Assembly (NCBI RefSeq): GCF_001673535.1
Contig: NZ_LZLY01000003.1
Span: 1 to 64,000, forward strand
Direction of reading: 5' to 3'
Source: Mycobacterium sp. 1081908.1
GTDB taxonomy: Bacteria > Actinomycetota > Actinomycetes > Mycobacteriales > Mycobacteriaceae
DNA length: 64,000 nt
Below the pieces are notes generated by a model, which was given only the letters and a program-made list of their open reading frames with translations, was not told the DNA's origin and made no database searches. Below are positions 49,828 through 60,593 of the stretch, one piece after another; the stretch's first letter is position 1, and each line of letters starts with the position of its first letter. The position numbers and the translations under genes were made by a program.

Positions 49828-51560
49828 GGCCAAGTGGACCAGGCTGGTTCGCGGGCGGTGACCTCGCGGCCGTAGCGCTGCAACGCGAGTTCGCGGTAGT
49901 GGCTCATGATCGGCGCGGCATCGGGCTGCATCTGCAGCGGCGGCAAGGGGCCCAGCCGCGTGAGCGAGCGGCCACCGCCCGCCGGCGGACCGGCCGCGGC
50001 CAGTGCCTCGCCGTCCTCGATGAGCACCGGTGGGGCGGCCGTGGATGCCCACTCGCCGATTTTGGCGCGCTCCGGTTCCATGTCGAAAGTCCCTCGGGCG
50101 CTGTGGTATTCGACCAGCTCGCTGATCAGCTCGGTGTTCTCCCATTCCCATGCGACGGCGAAGGCCCCGGCCAGGATGGGCGCCGAAACGCTGGTCGCCC
50201 AGCGCGATCTCGCGTCGGCGTCGGCGATCGAATACCGCACCGAATCCACGGCGAGCGCCGCCGGCACCTTGAGCTCCGCGGCCTGTTCGAGCTTGCTCAT
50301 GCCGCGCCAGTATTCCGGGGTACCGATCTCACCCTTGAGGATGCCGAGGCCCTCGGCCTGCCGCGCCTCGGTTTCCTCCAGCGTCTCGTCGGGATCGCCC
50401 GAGCTGTCAAAGCCGAGGTCCGCCAACGCATCCGCGCGCCACACGGTGCCGAGGTGGTTGTCGAGCTGGGCGTACTGCAGCCAGCTGCTGCGCGGCGACG
50501 AGTCGAGCAGTTCCCGGGCCTGGGCGATCAGCTCGACCGCGTCGGCGAACTTACTCCAAAAGATCGCGATCCAGCTGCGTTGCAACAGAATACGGTGTAG
50601 GTACAGCGGCTTGCCCAGCTCGCGCCAGTGCCGCTCGGCGTGCTCCCAGCACTCGTCGGCCTCCTGCAGGGCACCGGATCCCAGCCGGGTGAACCCCATG
50701 TACAGCCAGCAGCGGGCGACGTCGTGCGCCCGATCGTAGCGCGCGATGACGGGGTAGGCCTCAGAGACCAGTTTCTCGGTGCCGGCGTGATCGGCCGACG
50801 ACCAGCAGGCGACCGCCCGCTCCAATTGTGTTCTGGCGGTTGCCAGTTCCCAGCCGTTCGCCTGCGCCCGGGCCCCCGCACGGCGCAGCCAGGGTTCGGC
50901 CTCGGCCAATCGCCCGGTCTCGACGCAGAACCTGCCGTATTCGGTGGCCGCCGCCACCCGGACATAGTCCCCGAACGGGCTGGCGCTGCTCAGCCGGTCG
51001 GGATCCTCCAGTGCGGCCAGCACCTGCTCCCACAGCGGAACCGACTGCACATGCAGGTCGTCGTCGCAGAGCGCGCCGGCGCACAGCATTTGGGCATAGG
51101 TGACCAGGTAGCCGTGCTCGTCGGCAAGGTCGGCAAAATCGTTCGCGGGGCCCGGGTCCGACAACGCCGCCAGCGCCGCCGCGGCGCCCTCGTGATCGCC
51201 GAGGGCCGCGGCCAGGCCCGTTTCCAGAAACTGCGCCCGTCGCGAGTACCGCACGCTCATGTGCGAAACCTCGGCATCGGACATGCGCACGCGTTCGGCG
51301 GCCTCCGGCATGGTGCCCGCGGCGATCGCGTCATAGACGGCAAGGCAGTCGCGGATGCGCCGGATAGACTCGCGCACTCCGTCATTCGCCCCGCGCGCCA
51401 GGTAGATCTCACCGAGCTGCGCAAGCGCCTCCAGCATCAGATCGTCCCGGTCTTCCCGCTCGATCTGCGGGATCAGCGACAGCAGCAGATCCCGCGCCCG
51501 CGTTTCGTCGGCGGCAAACGCCAACTGGCGGGCGTTCTCCAATTCGCCGGGGATCGACAC
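49824..51560 (-). CDS. TPR-repeat protein, partner of the CHAT protease
   Basis: 578 aa from GTG 51560 (V-S-I-P-G-E-L-E-N-A); the long frame upstream overlaps the lipoprotein. Serial helix-turn-helix units such as ALAQLGEIYLARG, AAATEYGRFCVETGRLAEAEPWLRRA and ARCWLYMGFTRLGSGALQEADECWEHA are tetratricopeptide repeats (about 8-10). No membrane segment. Its last bases overlap the CHAT start, indicating equal production. Likely senses a signal and controls the protease. Confidence 0.85.
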   Translation of the reverse strand: MSIPGELENARQLAFAADETRARDLLLSLIPQIEREDRDDLMLEALAQLGEIYLARGANDGVRESIRRIRDCLAVYDAIAAGTMPEAAERVRMSDAEVSHMSVRYSRRAQFLETGLAAALGDHEGAAAALAALSDPGPANDFADLADEHGYLVTYAQMLCAGALCDDDLHVQSVPLWEQVLAALEDPDRLSSASPFGDYVRVAAATEYGRFCVETGRLAEAEPWLRRAGARAQANGWELATARTQLERAVACWSSADHAGTEKLVSEAYPVIARYDRAHDVARCWLYMGFTRLGSGALQEADECWEHAERHWRELGKPLYLHRILLQRSWIAIFWSKFADAVELIAQARELLDSSPRSSWLQYAQLDNHLGTVWRADALADLGFDSSGDPDETLEETEARQAEGLGILKGEIGTPEYWRGMSKLEQAAELKVPAALAVDSVRYSIADADARSRWATSVSAPILAGAFAVAWEWENTELISELVEYHSARGTFDMEPERAKIGEWASTAAPPVLIEDGEALAAAGPPAGGGRSLTRLGPLPPLQMQPDAAPIMSHYRELALQRYGREVTAREPAWSTWP

Positions 51561-51655
51561 GGCTGCATCATAAGTCCGCCGCCGTGGACGTGGCGAGGAA
51601 CCGGAGCGGCGGGCGTGTGAGTGAGGGCACGCCCGCCGCCCCGGCGTTCGATCGA

Positions 51656-52144
51656 TCAACCGCAAGTCACCTTGATGGTGAAGTCCTTGGTGATCATCCC
51701 GGCCATCGGGTTCTTCATGTCGGCGCCCTGCGCCTGCCCGGTGATGGTGTAGGTCTTGCCGTCCACCGCCACATTGGCCGAGCCGACCTTCGCGCCCATG
51801 CCGTTGCTGACCGACAAGGCGTTGCCGTCGACGAAGAGCGCCAGCGACTCGACCGACGGCGGGTTCGCGTCGGTCATGACCACGGCCAGCGCCTGCTGGG
51901 GCCCGCCGGTGGAGCCGCTGCCGATGTCGATCTTGCCGCCGGTCCTGACGCAGGTCACCGCGGACGGGTTCAGGCCGGCCAGGTCGGTGCCGCCAACCTT
52001 GACCGACGCGTTGGTGCCGGTGCCGGTGGAGGCACTGGGCGCCGCGCTCGACGCCGGGCTGGACGAGTGGCCGCCGCTCGAGCAGCCCACCAGCGCAGAT
52101 GCGACGCCGAGGGTTCCAATCGCTCCCACGAGAAGTCGATTCAC
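51656..52144 (-). CDS. LpqH-type (19-kDa family) lipoprotein
   Basis: 162 aa from GTG 52144, after GGAAGGA. Signal peptide with lipobox L-V-G-C (Cys21). Mature part has the LpqH pattern: V-K-V-G-G-T-D-L, V-T-C near 65, ALAVVMTDANPP, YTITGQAQGADM and a C-terminal K-V-T-C-G whose Cys pairs with the earlier one. Surface glycolipoprotein candidates; function unclear. A paralogue rather than LpqH itself, as the sequence differs. Confidence 0.85.
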   Translation of the reverse strand: MNRLLVGAIGTLGVASALVGCSSGGHSSSPASSAAPSASTGTGTNASVKVGGTDLAGLNPSAVTCVRTGGKIDIGSGSTGGPQQALAVVMTDANPPSVESLALFVDGNALSVSNGMGAKVGSANVAVDGKTYTITGQAQGADMKNPMAGMITKDFTIKVTCG

Positions 52145-52282
52145 TGCATTTCCTTCCTTCATGCGCCGCCCCAGTGGCGTCGTCATGGGCGCAAGTACAG
52201 ACCGGCCGCGTCGCTACCGATCCCAATTTCGAAGCCCACCCGGTAGGCTGCCTCGACACGGCCCAACGAAGGGAGACGCGCG

Positions 52283-52657
52283 ATGGCGAGCGTGAAGTGG
52301 CTCGAACAGCCTGAGGCGCACGACTTCCCGGCGGCGGCCGACTATCTCGCCTTGCTCGCGGAGCCAGGCACCGCCAATCAGCTGGCCGAAAAACTCAAGG
52401 CCGGGGTCGTCAGCCACAAGAAGGCCAAAGACATTCTGCGGGCGGCGCAGCTGAGGTTGCTGCCCGACGACAACCCGCACGTCGCCGCCGACCTGTCCAA
52501 GATCAAGAAGGGGCAGGCGCTGTCACCGATTCTGCTGGTGCGCGGCGACTTCACGACGGGTGTCCCGCTGCAGATCGCGGACGGCTACCACCGGGTCTGC
52601 GCGAGCTATCACACCGACGAGAACACCGACATCCCCGTCGTTATCGTCTCATCGTGA
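52283..52657 (+). CDS. small protein with ParB-like (DGYHR) motif
   Basis: 124 aa. ATG 52283 follows GGGAGA. The C-terminal half reads GQALSPILLVRG then L-Q-I-A-D-G-Y-H-R-V-C-A-S-Y, the DG(Y/E)HR signature of ParB/sulfiredoxin-like domains that bind nucleotides; the N-terminal half is helical. Not a partition protein by position. Coupled to the enoyl-CoA hydratase gene by a GTGA overlap. Confidence 0.65.
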   Translation: MASVKWLEQPEAHDFPAAADYLALLAEPGTANQLAEKLKAGVVSHKKAKDILRAAQLRLLPDDNPHVAADLSKIKKGQALSPILLVRGDFTTGVPLQIADGYHRVCASYHTDENTDIPVVIVSS

Positions 52658-53394
52658 TCCAGATCGAAGCCGCCGGTGCGGTCCACGTACTCACCATTTC
52701 CTCCGGGCGCGTCAACGCCCTCGATGTCGACCTGCTCAAGGAGCTGACGGACGCCCTTGGCGAGCTGCAGCACTCCGGCGGCGGCGCACTCGTCGTGACC
52801 GGCGCCGGCCGCGCGTTCAGCGCCGGGGTCGAGCTCAACCGTGTGGTGGAAGGCGGTGCGGGATACACCGACCGGCTGATCCCGGCGCTGTCCGAGGCGT
52901 TCGAGGCGCTGTTCTGCTACCCGGGCCCGACGGTGGCCGCGATCAACGGTGCCGCCATCGCCGGCGGCTGCGTGCTGGCCTGCGCCTGCGACCGCCGGCT
53001 GATCGCTCCGGAAGCACAGATCGGGGCGACCGAGGTCCGCGTCGGCGTGGCGTTTCCGGTCGCCGCGCTCGAGGTGATGCGCTACGCGTGCGGGGACCGC
53101 GCCGAGGAGGTGGCGCTCGGCGGCCGCGTCTACCGGGGCGAGGAAGCGATCGCCAACGGGCTGGCCCATCGCGTCGTCGCCGACGACCGGGTCGCGGCGG
53201 CGGTGGCGGAGGCTGCCGACCTCGGCGGCATTCCGATCGAGGCCTATCGCCATACGAAGGCGCAGCTGCGGGCCCCGATCCTGGCGCGGATGCGCGAGGG
53301 CGCTCTGGTCGACAGCGAGGTGCGCCGGCTGTGGGCCTCCGACGAGACGCGGCGGCGCATCGCCGCCTACGTCGAGAGTCTTCGCCGCCGCTGA
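52654..53394 (+). CDS. enoyl-CoA hydratase/isomerase family protein
   Basis: 246 aa from GTG 52654. Crotonase fold: oxyanion residues in G-R-A-F-S-A-G-V-E-L and NGAAIAGGCVLACACD. The usual PGxGGT is replaced by GVAFPVAAL, and one catalytic Glu is kept in GATEVRVG while the second is not obvious, so the reaction may differ from hydration. Convergent with the membrane-protein gene (gap four bases). Confidence 0.82.
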   Translation: MIQIEAAGAVHVLTISSGRVNALDVDLLKELTDALGELQHSGGGALVVTGAGRAFSAGVELNRVVEGGAGYTDRLIPALSEAFEALFCYPGPTVAAINGAAIAGGCVLACACDRRLIAPEAQIGATEVRVGVAFPVAALEVMRYACGDRAEEVALGGRVYRGEEAIANGLAHRVVADDRVAAAVAEAADLGGIPIEAYRHTKAQLRAPILARMREGALVDSEVRRLWASDETRRRIAAYVESLRRR

Positions 53395-53398
53395 GGCG

Positions 53399-54211
53399 TC
53401 ATTCGTCGAGCGCGACGCCGCCGCGGGTGCGCCTGCGCCGCATCCGGTGTGAGCCCTTGCCGGTCGGCCGGCGGTTTTGCAGTCCGCCCCGGGGCGCGTC
53501 GGCGGCCTCGGCTTCCGCTTCTGCCGGCGCTGCGTCGGTGTCCTCGGTCTCCTCGGTGGCCGGTTCGGACTCGGCGGTGGCCTCGACCGGCTGTTCTGCC
53601 GCTTCCGATTCTTCGGCCTCGCCGGTTTCCTCGGCCTCTTCGGTCTCGTCGGCTTCGCCGGTTTCCTCGGCCTCTTCGGTCTCGTCGGCTTCGGTGACTT
53701 CTTCGGCCTCGTCCGCCTTCTTGCGGCGCAGGCCTCGCTTCTTGGGCTCCTTGGCCTTCTTCGGCTTGATCGGTTTCGGCGGTGGCGGCGGCAACTCGGC
53801 GATAAACGACAGGTAGAAGGCGAAGAAGCCGATCACGCCGATCGCGGCGGCCGCGCCGTAGATGGCGAACAACCACTGCCCGGCGTGGTCCAGGCTGAGC
53901 CAGATCTCGCTGATCGCCGTGCCGACGATCAGCACGCCGCTCAGCACGTGCGCCACGATCGACCAGAGCCTGATGGACAGCGCCAGCTGCGGCGTCCCCA
54001 GCTCAGGCTTTCGGGTCCGCAACTGGGTGAACACCACGGGCAGCGCCGCCAGGGCCACCAGCACACCCGTCACGATCCGAAGCGTCGTCCCCAACGAATG
54101 CGTCGTGTCGCCCATCAACTCAGGCCAGCGGGGCAGCACGAAAAAGAAGTAGAGGACGCCGGCAGCGACCGAAAACGACGCGTGCCACGGTATGGCGACC
54201 TTGCGCCCCAT
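53399..54211 (-). CDS. conserved membrane protein with acidic repetitive C-terminus (Rv3723-like)
   Basis: 270 aa from ATG 54211; ATG 54223 would add four basic residues. Four to five membrane helices in residues 5-150 (for example VAAGVLYFFFVLP, GVLVALAALPVVF, AAIGVIGFFAFYLS), a Pro/Lys linker P-P-P-P-P-K-P-I-K-P-K-K-A-K-E, then an Asp/Glu-rich tail with a 12-residue unit in tandem. Matches the membrane protein beside the aspartate aminotransferase in M. tuberculosis. Function unknown. Confidence 0.82.
   Translation of the reverse strand: MGRKVAIPWHASFSVAAGVLYFFFVLPRWPELMGDTTHSLGTTLRIVTGVLVALAALPVVFTQLRTRKPELGTPQLALSIRLWSIVAHVLSGVLIVGTAISEIWLSLDHAGQWLFAIYGAAAAIGVIGFFAFYLSFIAELPPPPPKPIKPKKAKEPKKRGLRRKKADEAEEVTEADETEEAEETGEADETEEAEETGEAEESEAAEQPVEATAESEPATEETEDTDAAPAEAEAEAADAPRGGLQNRRPTGKGSHRMRRRRTRGGVALDE
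53621..53692. repeat. 36-bp exact tandem duplication in the acidic tail
   Basis: Bases 53621-53656 and 53657-53692 are identical (begin GCCGGTTTCCTCGGCCTC). Each adds 12 residues (E-A-D-E-T-E-E-A-E-E-T-G) to the tail of the membrane protein, in frame. It is a likely length-variable site. Confidence 0.85.
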
Positions 54212-54312
54212 ACGCCTCCTCATGCTGCTGGTAAGCCCAAGCCAGCCTAAAGGCCGGTCAAAGCGATTCCAAACAACCCCCGTGCGTGGTCGCCTCAACC
54301 GAGGGCGACCGG

Positions 54313-54401
54313 TGGCGGAGGATGCGGGATTTGAACCCGCGAGGGCTGTTAACCCAACCCGCGTTCCAGGCGAGCGCCATAGGCCACTAGGCGAATCCTC
54401 C
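54313..54401 (-). tRNA. tRNA-Ser, anticodon GGA (reads UCC/UCU)
   Basis: On the minus strand GGAGGAT ... ATCCTCC forms the acceptor. The anticodon stem CTCGC/GCGGG encloses loop CTGGAAC with GGA. A long variable arm and G-T-T-C-A-A-A-T T-loop follow. CCA is encoded at 54315-54313. Confidence 0.95.
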
Positions 54402-54481
54402 GTGGGCCATGGTAACCGAGCGTGCGCGTTCCTTTAATGGCCGCCGCTATTCGCTTCCGTCCAGGTACTAGACTCGCCGGA

Positions 54482-55912
<1,431 letters not shown>

Positions 55913-56020
55913 CGGCGACGACACGCCGATCGAGTCGACCGTAGGTTCACACCGAAAGTCACAGATGCACACTCAATGCCCCTCGGGCTTTAGTCAGCGC
56001 GCGCCGGTAGCCTGCTGACC

Positions 56021-57817
56021 GTGGCCCTCTACCGCAAATACCGACCGGCAACCTTCGCCGAAGTGGTGGGGCAGGAGCACGTCACCGAGCCGCTGTCCAT
56101 CGCCCTGGAAGCCGGCCGAATCAACCACGCCTACTTGTTTTCCGGGCCGCGCGGCTGCGGAAAGACGTCCTCGGCGCGCATCCTGGCCCGGTCGCTGAAC
56201 TGCGCGCAGGGCCCGACGGCCAACCCGTGCGGGGTGTGCGAGTCCTGCGTCGCGCTGGCGCCCAACGCGCCGGGCAGCATCGACGTGGTGGAGCTCGACG
56301 CCGCCAGCCACGGCGGCGTGGACGATACCCGCGAGCTGCGCGACCGCGCGTTCTACGCCCCCGCGCAGTCGCGCTACCGGGTGTTCATCGTCGACGAGGC
56401 GCACATGGTGACGACCGCCGGGTTCAACGCGCTGCTCAAGATCGTGGAGGAACCGCCCGAGCACCTCATCTTCATCTTCGCCACCACCGAGCCGGAGAAG
56501 GTGCTGCCGACGATCCGGTCTCGCACCCATCACTACCCGTTCCGGCTGCTGCCGCCGAAAACCATGCGGGCGCTGGTCGGGCGGATCTGCGAGCAGGAGG
56601 GCGTCGTCGTTGACGACGCGGTGTATCCGCTGGTGATCCGCGCCGGCGGGGGCTCGCCCCGCGACACGCTTTCGGTGCTGGATCAGCTGGTGGCCGGGGC
56701 CGAGGGCAATCACGTGACGTATCAGCGGGCGCTGGGCCTGCTGGGCGCCACCGATGTCGCGCTGATCGACGACGCCGTCGACGCGCTGGCCGCCGCGGAC
56801 GCCGCCGCGTTGTTCGGCGCGGTCGAATCGGTGATCGACGCCGGGCACGACCCGAGGCGCTTCGCCACCGATCTGTTGGAGCGCTTCCGCGATCTCATTG
56901 TGCTGCAAGCGGTTCCGGATGCCGTGAGCCGCGGCGTGGTGGACGCACCCGAGGACGTGCTGGACCGGATGCGCGAGCAGGCAGTGCGAATCGGCCCGGC
57001 GACCCTGACCCGCTACGCCGAGGTCGTGCAGGCCGGGCTGGGAGAGATGCGCGGCGCGACCGCGCCGCGGCTGCTGCTCGAAGTGATCTGCGCGCGGCTG
57101 CTGCTGCCCTCGGCCAGCGACGCCGAGTCCGCGCTGCTGCAGCGCGTCGAGCGAATCGAGACCCGGCTGAGCGTCTCCATTCCCGCGTCGGAGGCGCCCG
57201 CCGAGCCGAGTCCGCCGCCGCGGCGGGTGGTCGTTTCCCGGCCCCAGCCGAAACCCGAGCCCACGCCCGCGCCCGAGCCCGTCCCCGAACCGGCTCCGCC
57301 GCCGGCGCCCACGCCCACGCCCGCGCCCGAGCCCGAATCTGCTTCTGCCCCAGGCGAACTCAATGCGTCAGCGGTGCGGACGATGTGGCCGACGGTGCGG
57401 GACAAGGTGCGCCAGCGGTCCCGCACCACCGAGGTGATGCTGGCGGGCGCCACCGTCCGCGCCGTGGAGGACAACACGTTGGTGCTGACCCACGCGTCGG
57501 CACCGCTGGCCAAGCGGCTGTCCGAACAGCGCAACGCCGACGTCATCGCCGAAGCGCTCAAGGACGCGCTGGGGGTGAGCTGGCGGGTGCGCTGCGAGGT
57601 CGGCGCGGGCGAACCCGGGCCAACCGCGCCGCCGACCCCCCGGCAGGAAGCGCCCCCGGACGAGCCCGCCGACGGGGGTTCGGCCCAGCGGGACGAAGAG
57701 GAGCACATGCTCGCCGAGGCCGGTCGCGGCGAGGCGGCGCCGCGGCGCGACCCGGAAGAGGCCGCACTCGAGCTGCTGCAGAACGAGCTCGGCGCGCGCC
57801 GGATCGATGGCGGCTAG
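56021..57817 (+). CDS. dnaX: DNA polymerase III subunit gamma/tau
   Basis: 598 aa from GTG 56021 (V-A-L-Y-R-K-Y-R-P). AAA+ clamp-loader ATPase: Walker A GPRGCGKTS (42-50), zinc Cys 61, 70, 73, 76, Walker B VFIVDEAHM and sensor S-R-T. A Pro/Glu-rich linker (PTPAPEPVPEPAPPPAPTP, about 405-435) leads to a C-terminal domain that binds the polymerase. Loads the beta clamp at replication forks. Confidence 0.95.
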   Translation: MALYRKYRPATFAEVVGQEHVTEPLSIALEAGRINHAYLFSGPRGCGKTSSARILARSLNCAQGPTANPCGVCESCVALAPNAPGSIDVVELDAASHGGVDDTRELRDRAFYAPAQSRYRVFIVDEAHMVTTAGFNALLKIVEEPPEHLIFIFATTEPEKVLPTIRSRTHHYPFRLLPPKTMRALVGRICEQEGVVVDDAVYPLVIRAGGGSPRDTLSVLDQLVAGAEGNHVTYQRALGLLGATDVALIDDAVDALAAADAAALFGAVESVIDAGHDPRRFATDLLERFRDLIVLQAVPDAVSRGVVDAPEDVLDRMREQAVRIGPATLTRYAEVVQAGLGEMRGATAPRLLLEVICARLLLPSASDAESALLQRVERIETRLSVSIPASEAPAEPSPPPRRVVVSRPQPKPEPTPAPEPVPEPAPPPAPTPTPAPEPESASAPGELNASAVRTMWPTVRDKVRQRSRTTEVMLAGATVRAVEDNTLVLTHASAPLAKRLSEQRNADVIAEALKDALGVSWRVRCEVGAGEPGPTAPPTPRQEAPPDEPADGGSAQRDEEEHMLAEAGRGEAAPRRDPEEAALELLQNELGARRIDGG

Positions 57818-57824
57818 GCCGGAA

Positions 57825-59135
57825 TTACGCCGTCCACCACGGCCGCAGCGGCAGTTCGTCGTCGCCGCGGGCGTCGACGTTCGCCGCCAGCACGTGGTGC
57901 AGCTGAAGGTTGTTCTGCTCGAAGGCAACTCGTGAGGCCGCCATGTACAGGCCCCACACCTTGGCCGTCGCCAACCCGACCTCGGCGACGCCTTCGTCCC
58001 AGTGCTCGACGAGGTTGCGGCACCAGTCGCGCAGCGTCATCGCGTAGTGATGCCGGAAGTTCTCCTCGTGCAACACCTCGAAACCGACGTCCTGGATGTC
58101 GGTGACGATGCGGCCCGAGCCGGTCAGCTCCCCGTCGGGGAACACGTAGCGGTCGGTGAACCCGCCGGCGAAGGAGGTCGACTTGTTGTCGTGGCGGGTG
58201 ATGCAGTGGTTGAGCAGCAGGCCGCCGGTGCGCAGCTTGGACTTCAGGAATCCGAAGTACGCGGGGTAGTTCTTGACGCCGATGTGCTCGGTCAGGCCGA
58301 TGGAGGAGACGGCGTCGAATCCGTCTTCCTCGATGTCGCGGTAGTCGGAGTGGCGCACCTCGGCGAGGTCCGTCAGGCCCTCGTCCTCGATGGCCTGCTG
58401 CGCCCACTTCGCCTGCTCGGCCGACAGGGTGGCGCCGATCGCGCGGACGCCGCGGCGCGCCGCGTAGCGCACCATGCCGCCCCAGCCGCAGCCGACGTCG
58501 AGCAGCCGGTCGCCCTCCCGCAGCCGCAGCTTTTCGAAGATCAGACGGTACTTGTTGTCCTGCGCCTCTTCCAGCGTCGCGTCGGCGTGCGGGTAGACCG
58601 CGCAGGTGTAGGTCATCGACGGACCCAGCACCCATTCGTAGAAGGTGTTGGAGACGTCGTAGTGGTGATGGATGGCCTCGGCATCACGGGCCTTGCTGTG
58701 CATGACGCCGGCGGCGACCCGCCGCCACCGCGGCGGCGCCTCCTCCGGCGGCGGCGCGACCGGCAGCAGGTGCTCGAAGCCAAGGGAACGGACGACGTTG
58801 GCCAGCACCCGCGCGGACGGCCGCTTGAAGTCGACCCGGTCGGTCAGGGTCTTGAGCAGCTGGTACGGATCGCCGGGATGCACGCCGTATGTCTGCAGGT
58901 CACCCGAGACGTAGGCGCGCGCGAGGCCGAGCTCGCCGGGGGCGGTGGCCAGGTAGGTGGCGCCGCGCGGCGAACACAGGTCCAGGCCCAGCTCGGCGTC
59001 CTCGCTGCCGGCGGTGCTGCCGTCGTACGCGGTGAACTTCAGGGGGTGGCGCCCGGTCGCGGCGAAGATCTCCAGGATCTCCGCCATGCTCAGCTTGCCG
59101 GTGGTGGTGTGGTGGGGCTCTTTGGTGGTCGTCAT
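57825..59135 (-). CDS. SAM-dependent methyltransferase, cyclopropane-fatty-acid-synthase type (Rv3720-like)
   Basis: 436 aa. SAM loop L-D-V-G-C-G-W-G-G (212-220) and the CFA-synthase surroundings (HHHYDVSNTFYEWVLGPSMTYTCAVY; EHIGVKNYPAYFGF). The N-terminal 150 residues are an additional lipid-binding domain. Coupled by ATGA overlap to the FAD oxidase; such pairs make 10-methyl fatty acids in actinobacteria (methylene formation, then reduction). This assignment is inference. Confidence 0.87.
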   Translation of the reverse strand: MTTTKEPHHTTTGKLSMAEILEIFAATGRHPLKFTAYDGSTAGSEDAELGLDLCSPRGATYLATAPGELGLARAYVSGDLQTYGVHPGDPYQLLKTLTDRVDFKRPSARVLANVVRSLGFEHLLPVAPPPEEAPPRWRRVAAGVMHSKARDAEAIHHHYDVSNTFYEWVLGPSMTYTCAVYPHADATLEEAQDNKYRLIFEKLRLREGDRLLDVGCGWGGMVRYAARRGVRAIGATLSAEQAKWAQQAIEDEGLTDLAEVRHSDYRDIEEDGFDAVSSIGLTEHIGVKNYPAYFGFLKSKLRTGGLLLNHCITRHDNKSTSFAGGFTDRYVFPDGELTGSGRIVTDIQDVGFEVLHEENFRHHYAMTLRDWCRNLVEHWDEGVAEVGLATAKVWGLYMAASRVAFEQNNLQLHHVLAANVDARGDDELPLRPWWTA

Positions 59136-60466
59136 CGCCGTTGCACCGCCTTTGCGTACAGGTCCAAAAGACGCGAATCGGGATCGTAGGTCTTCTTCAC
59201 GGTGTTGTAGGTCTCCCCGCCGTAGAGTTCGTCAAACTCCTCGCGGGTGTAGAAGGAGTCCGAGTACAGCGACTTGTGGCCGTCCAGCTCGCTGACCTTG
59301 GCCTCGATGGCCCGGTTGGTTGCGCCCTCGCCGGCGCCCGCCGGCACCGAGGACCAGAACCCGATGTTGACGTATGTGTGATCCGGCCGAATGGGATACA
59401 GCGGCCAGCCCTCGTGGTCGCGCAGTCGCAGTGGGCACAGCCAGATCGGGCTGATGGGCACGTTGTCCAGGAACCACTCCAAGAACCCGCACGTCCGTTC
59501 GACCGGCACCTCGACGTCCTGCACCACTCGTTCGCGCGGCGGGCGGCCGTTGCGTTTCTCGATGCGGTCGGCGATGCCGAAACGCTGGTCCAGCGCGACG
59601 AGCTTCCAATAGAAGCTGCTGCGCCGATAGCGCCGCGGCCACCAGCGCCGTACCCGCGGGTTCTGCGCGCCGAACGCGCGGGAGCACCAAAACCAGTCGG
59701 TGTCCCAGCGCCACAGGTAGTCGTGGATCGTCAGCCGGTCGTCTTTGGTGGCCTCCACCCCAACCGCGTCGTGCCGAATCGATTGGTAGTAAATGTTTTT
59801 CCCGGTGTAGTCGCTGACCGGACCGGGCGTGGCGGTCCGCCGGCCCACGCACAGGTAGCTTTCGTCGGCGCTGAAGACCACGCCGTCCAGGTAGTCCACC
59901 GGGGTGCCGCCCTGCCCGCCGGTGTCGATGATGCGTTCCATCGCCGCGACCAGCTCGGGCAGCGAGCGGAATCGGATGTGCCTCAGCGCCACGAACGGCG
60001 CGACGGGCTCCAGCTCGATCCGAAGGCGGGTCGAATAGCCCAGTGTGCCATAGGAATTGGGAAAGGCGCGGAAAAGGTCGGGATGCTGGGTGCGGGACGT
60101 GGTCAGCAACTCACCGGCGCCGGTGAGGATGTCCATCTCCAGCACCGACTCGTGCGGCAGGCCGTTGCGAAACGACGCCGACTCGATGCCCAGGCCGCTG
60201 ACCGCGCCGCCGAGGGTGATCGTCTTCAATTGCGGAACCACCAGTGGCGAAAGGCCATACGGCAGGGTCGCGGCCACCAGGTCCTCGTATGTGCACATGC
60301 CGGCGACGTCGGCGGTGCGCGTTTCGGGATCGACCGAGAGAACGCCGGTCAAACCGGAGGTGTCCAGTCCGGGTGAATCGCGTTTGGTGCGGGCGCGGAA
60401 CAGGTTTGAGGTGGGCTTGGCGAGCCGGACGGCGGACGTTGCCGGGATGGACCGATAACTCGCCAT
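59132..60466 (-). CDS. FAD-linked oxidoreductase (Rv3719-like)
   Basis: 444 aa from ATG 60466. FAD-binding type-4 fold: LTGVLSVDPETRTADVAGMCTYEDLVA, T-L-G-G-A-V-S-G-L-G-I-E-S and later DRLTIHDYLWRWDTDWFWCSR. A GTG about 54-57 bases upstream (before P-V-P-G-S) is a second possible start; even longer reading would overlap the divergent gene. Likely reduces the methylene intermediate made by the coupled methyltransferase. Confidence 0.82.
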   Translation of the reverse strand: MASYRSIPATSAVRLAKPTSNLFRARTKRDSPGLDTSGLTGVLSVDPETRTADVAGMCTYEDLVAATLPYGLSPLVVPQLKTITLGGAVSGLGIESASFRNGLPHESVLEMDILTGAGELLTTSRTQHPDLFRAFPNSYGTLGYSTRLRIELEPVAPFVALRHIRFRSLPELVAAMERIIDTGGQGGTPVDYLDGVVFSADESYLCVGRRTATPGPVSDYTGKNIYYQSIRHDAVGVEATKDDRLTIHDYLWRWDTDWFWCSRAFGAQNPRVRRWWPRRYRRSSFYWKLVALDQRFGIADRIEKRNGRPPRERVVQDVEVPVERTCGFLEWFLDNVPISPIWLCPLRLRDHEGWPLYPIRPDHTYVNIGFWSSVPAGAGEGATNRAIEAKVSELDGHKSLYSDSFYTREEFDELYGGETYNTVKKTYDPDSRLLDLYAKAVQRR

Positions 60467-60593
60467 CAACCGATCAACGCCCGCCGCGTGAGCCGAGAGT
60501 GCAGATCCAGGGACAGGCACCACATATACCCTAGTCTTCGAAAACAGCCCGTGCACCCGCGCGCGGGCGGCATCAACGGAGGAGTCGGGCCTG

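Noticed and set aside
53581-53710. Short repeats read as a CRISPR array
   Set aside because: Direct tandem 36-bp units without spacers, in frame within a coding acidic tail.
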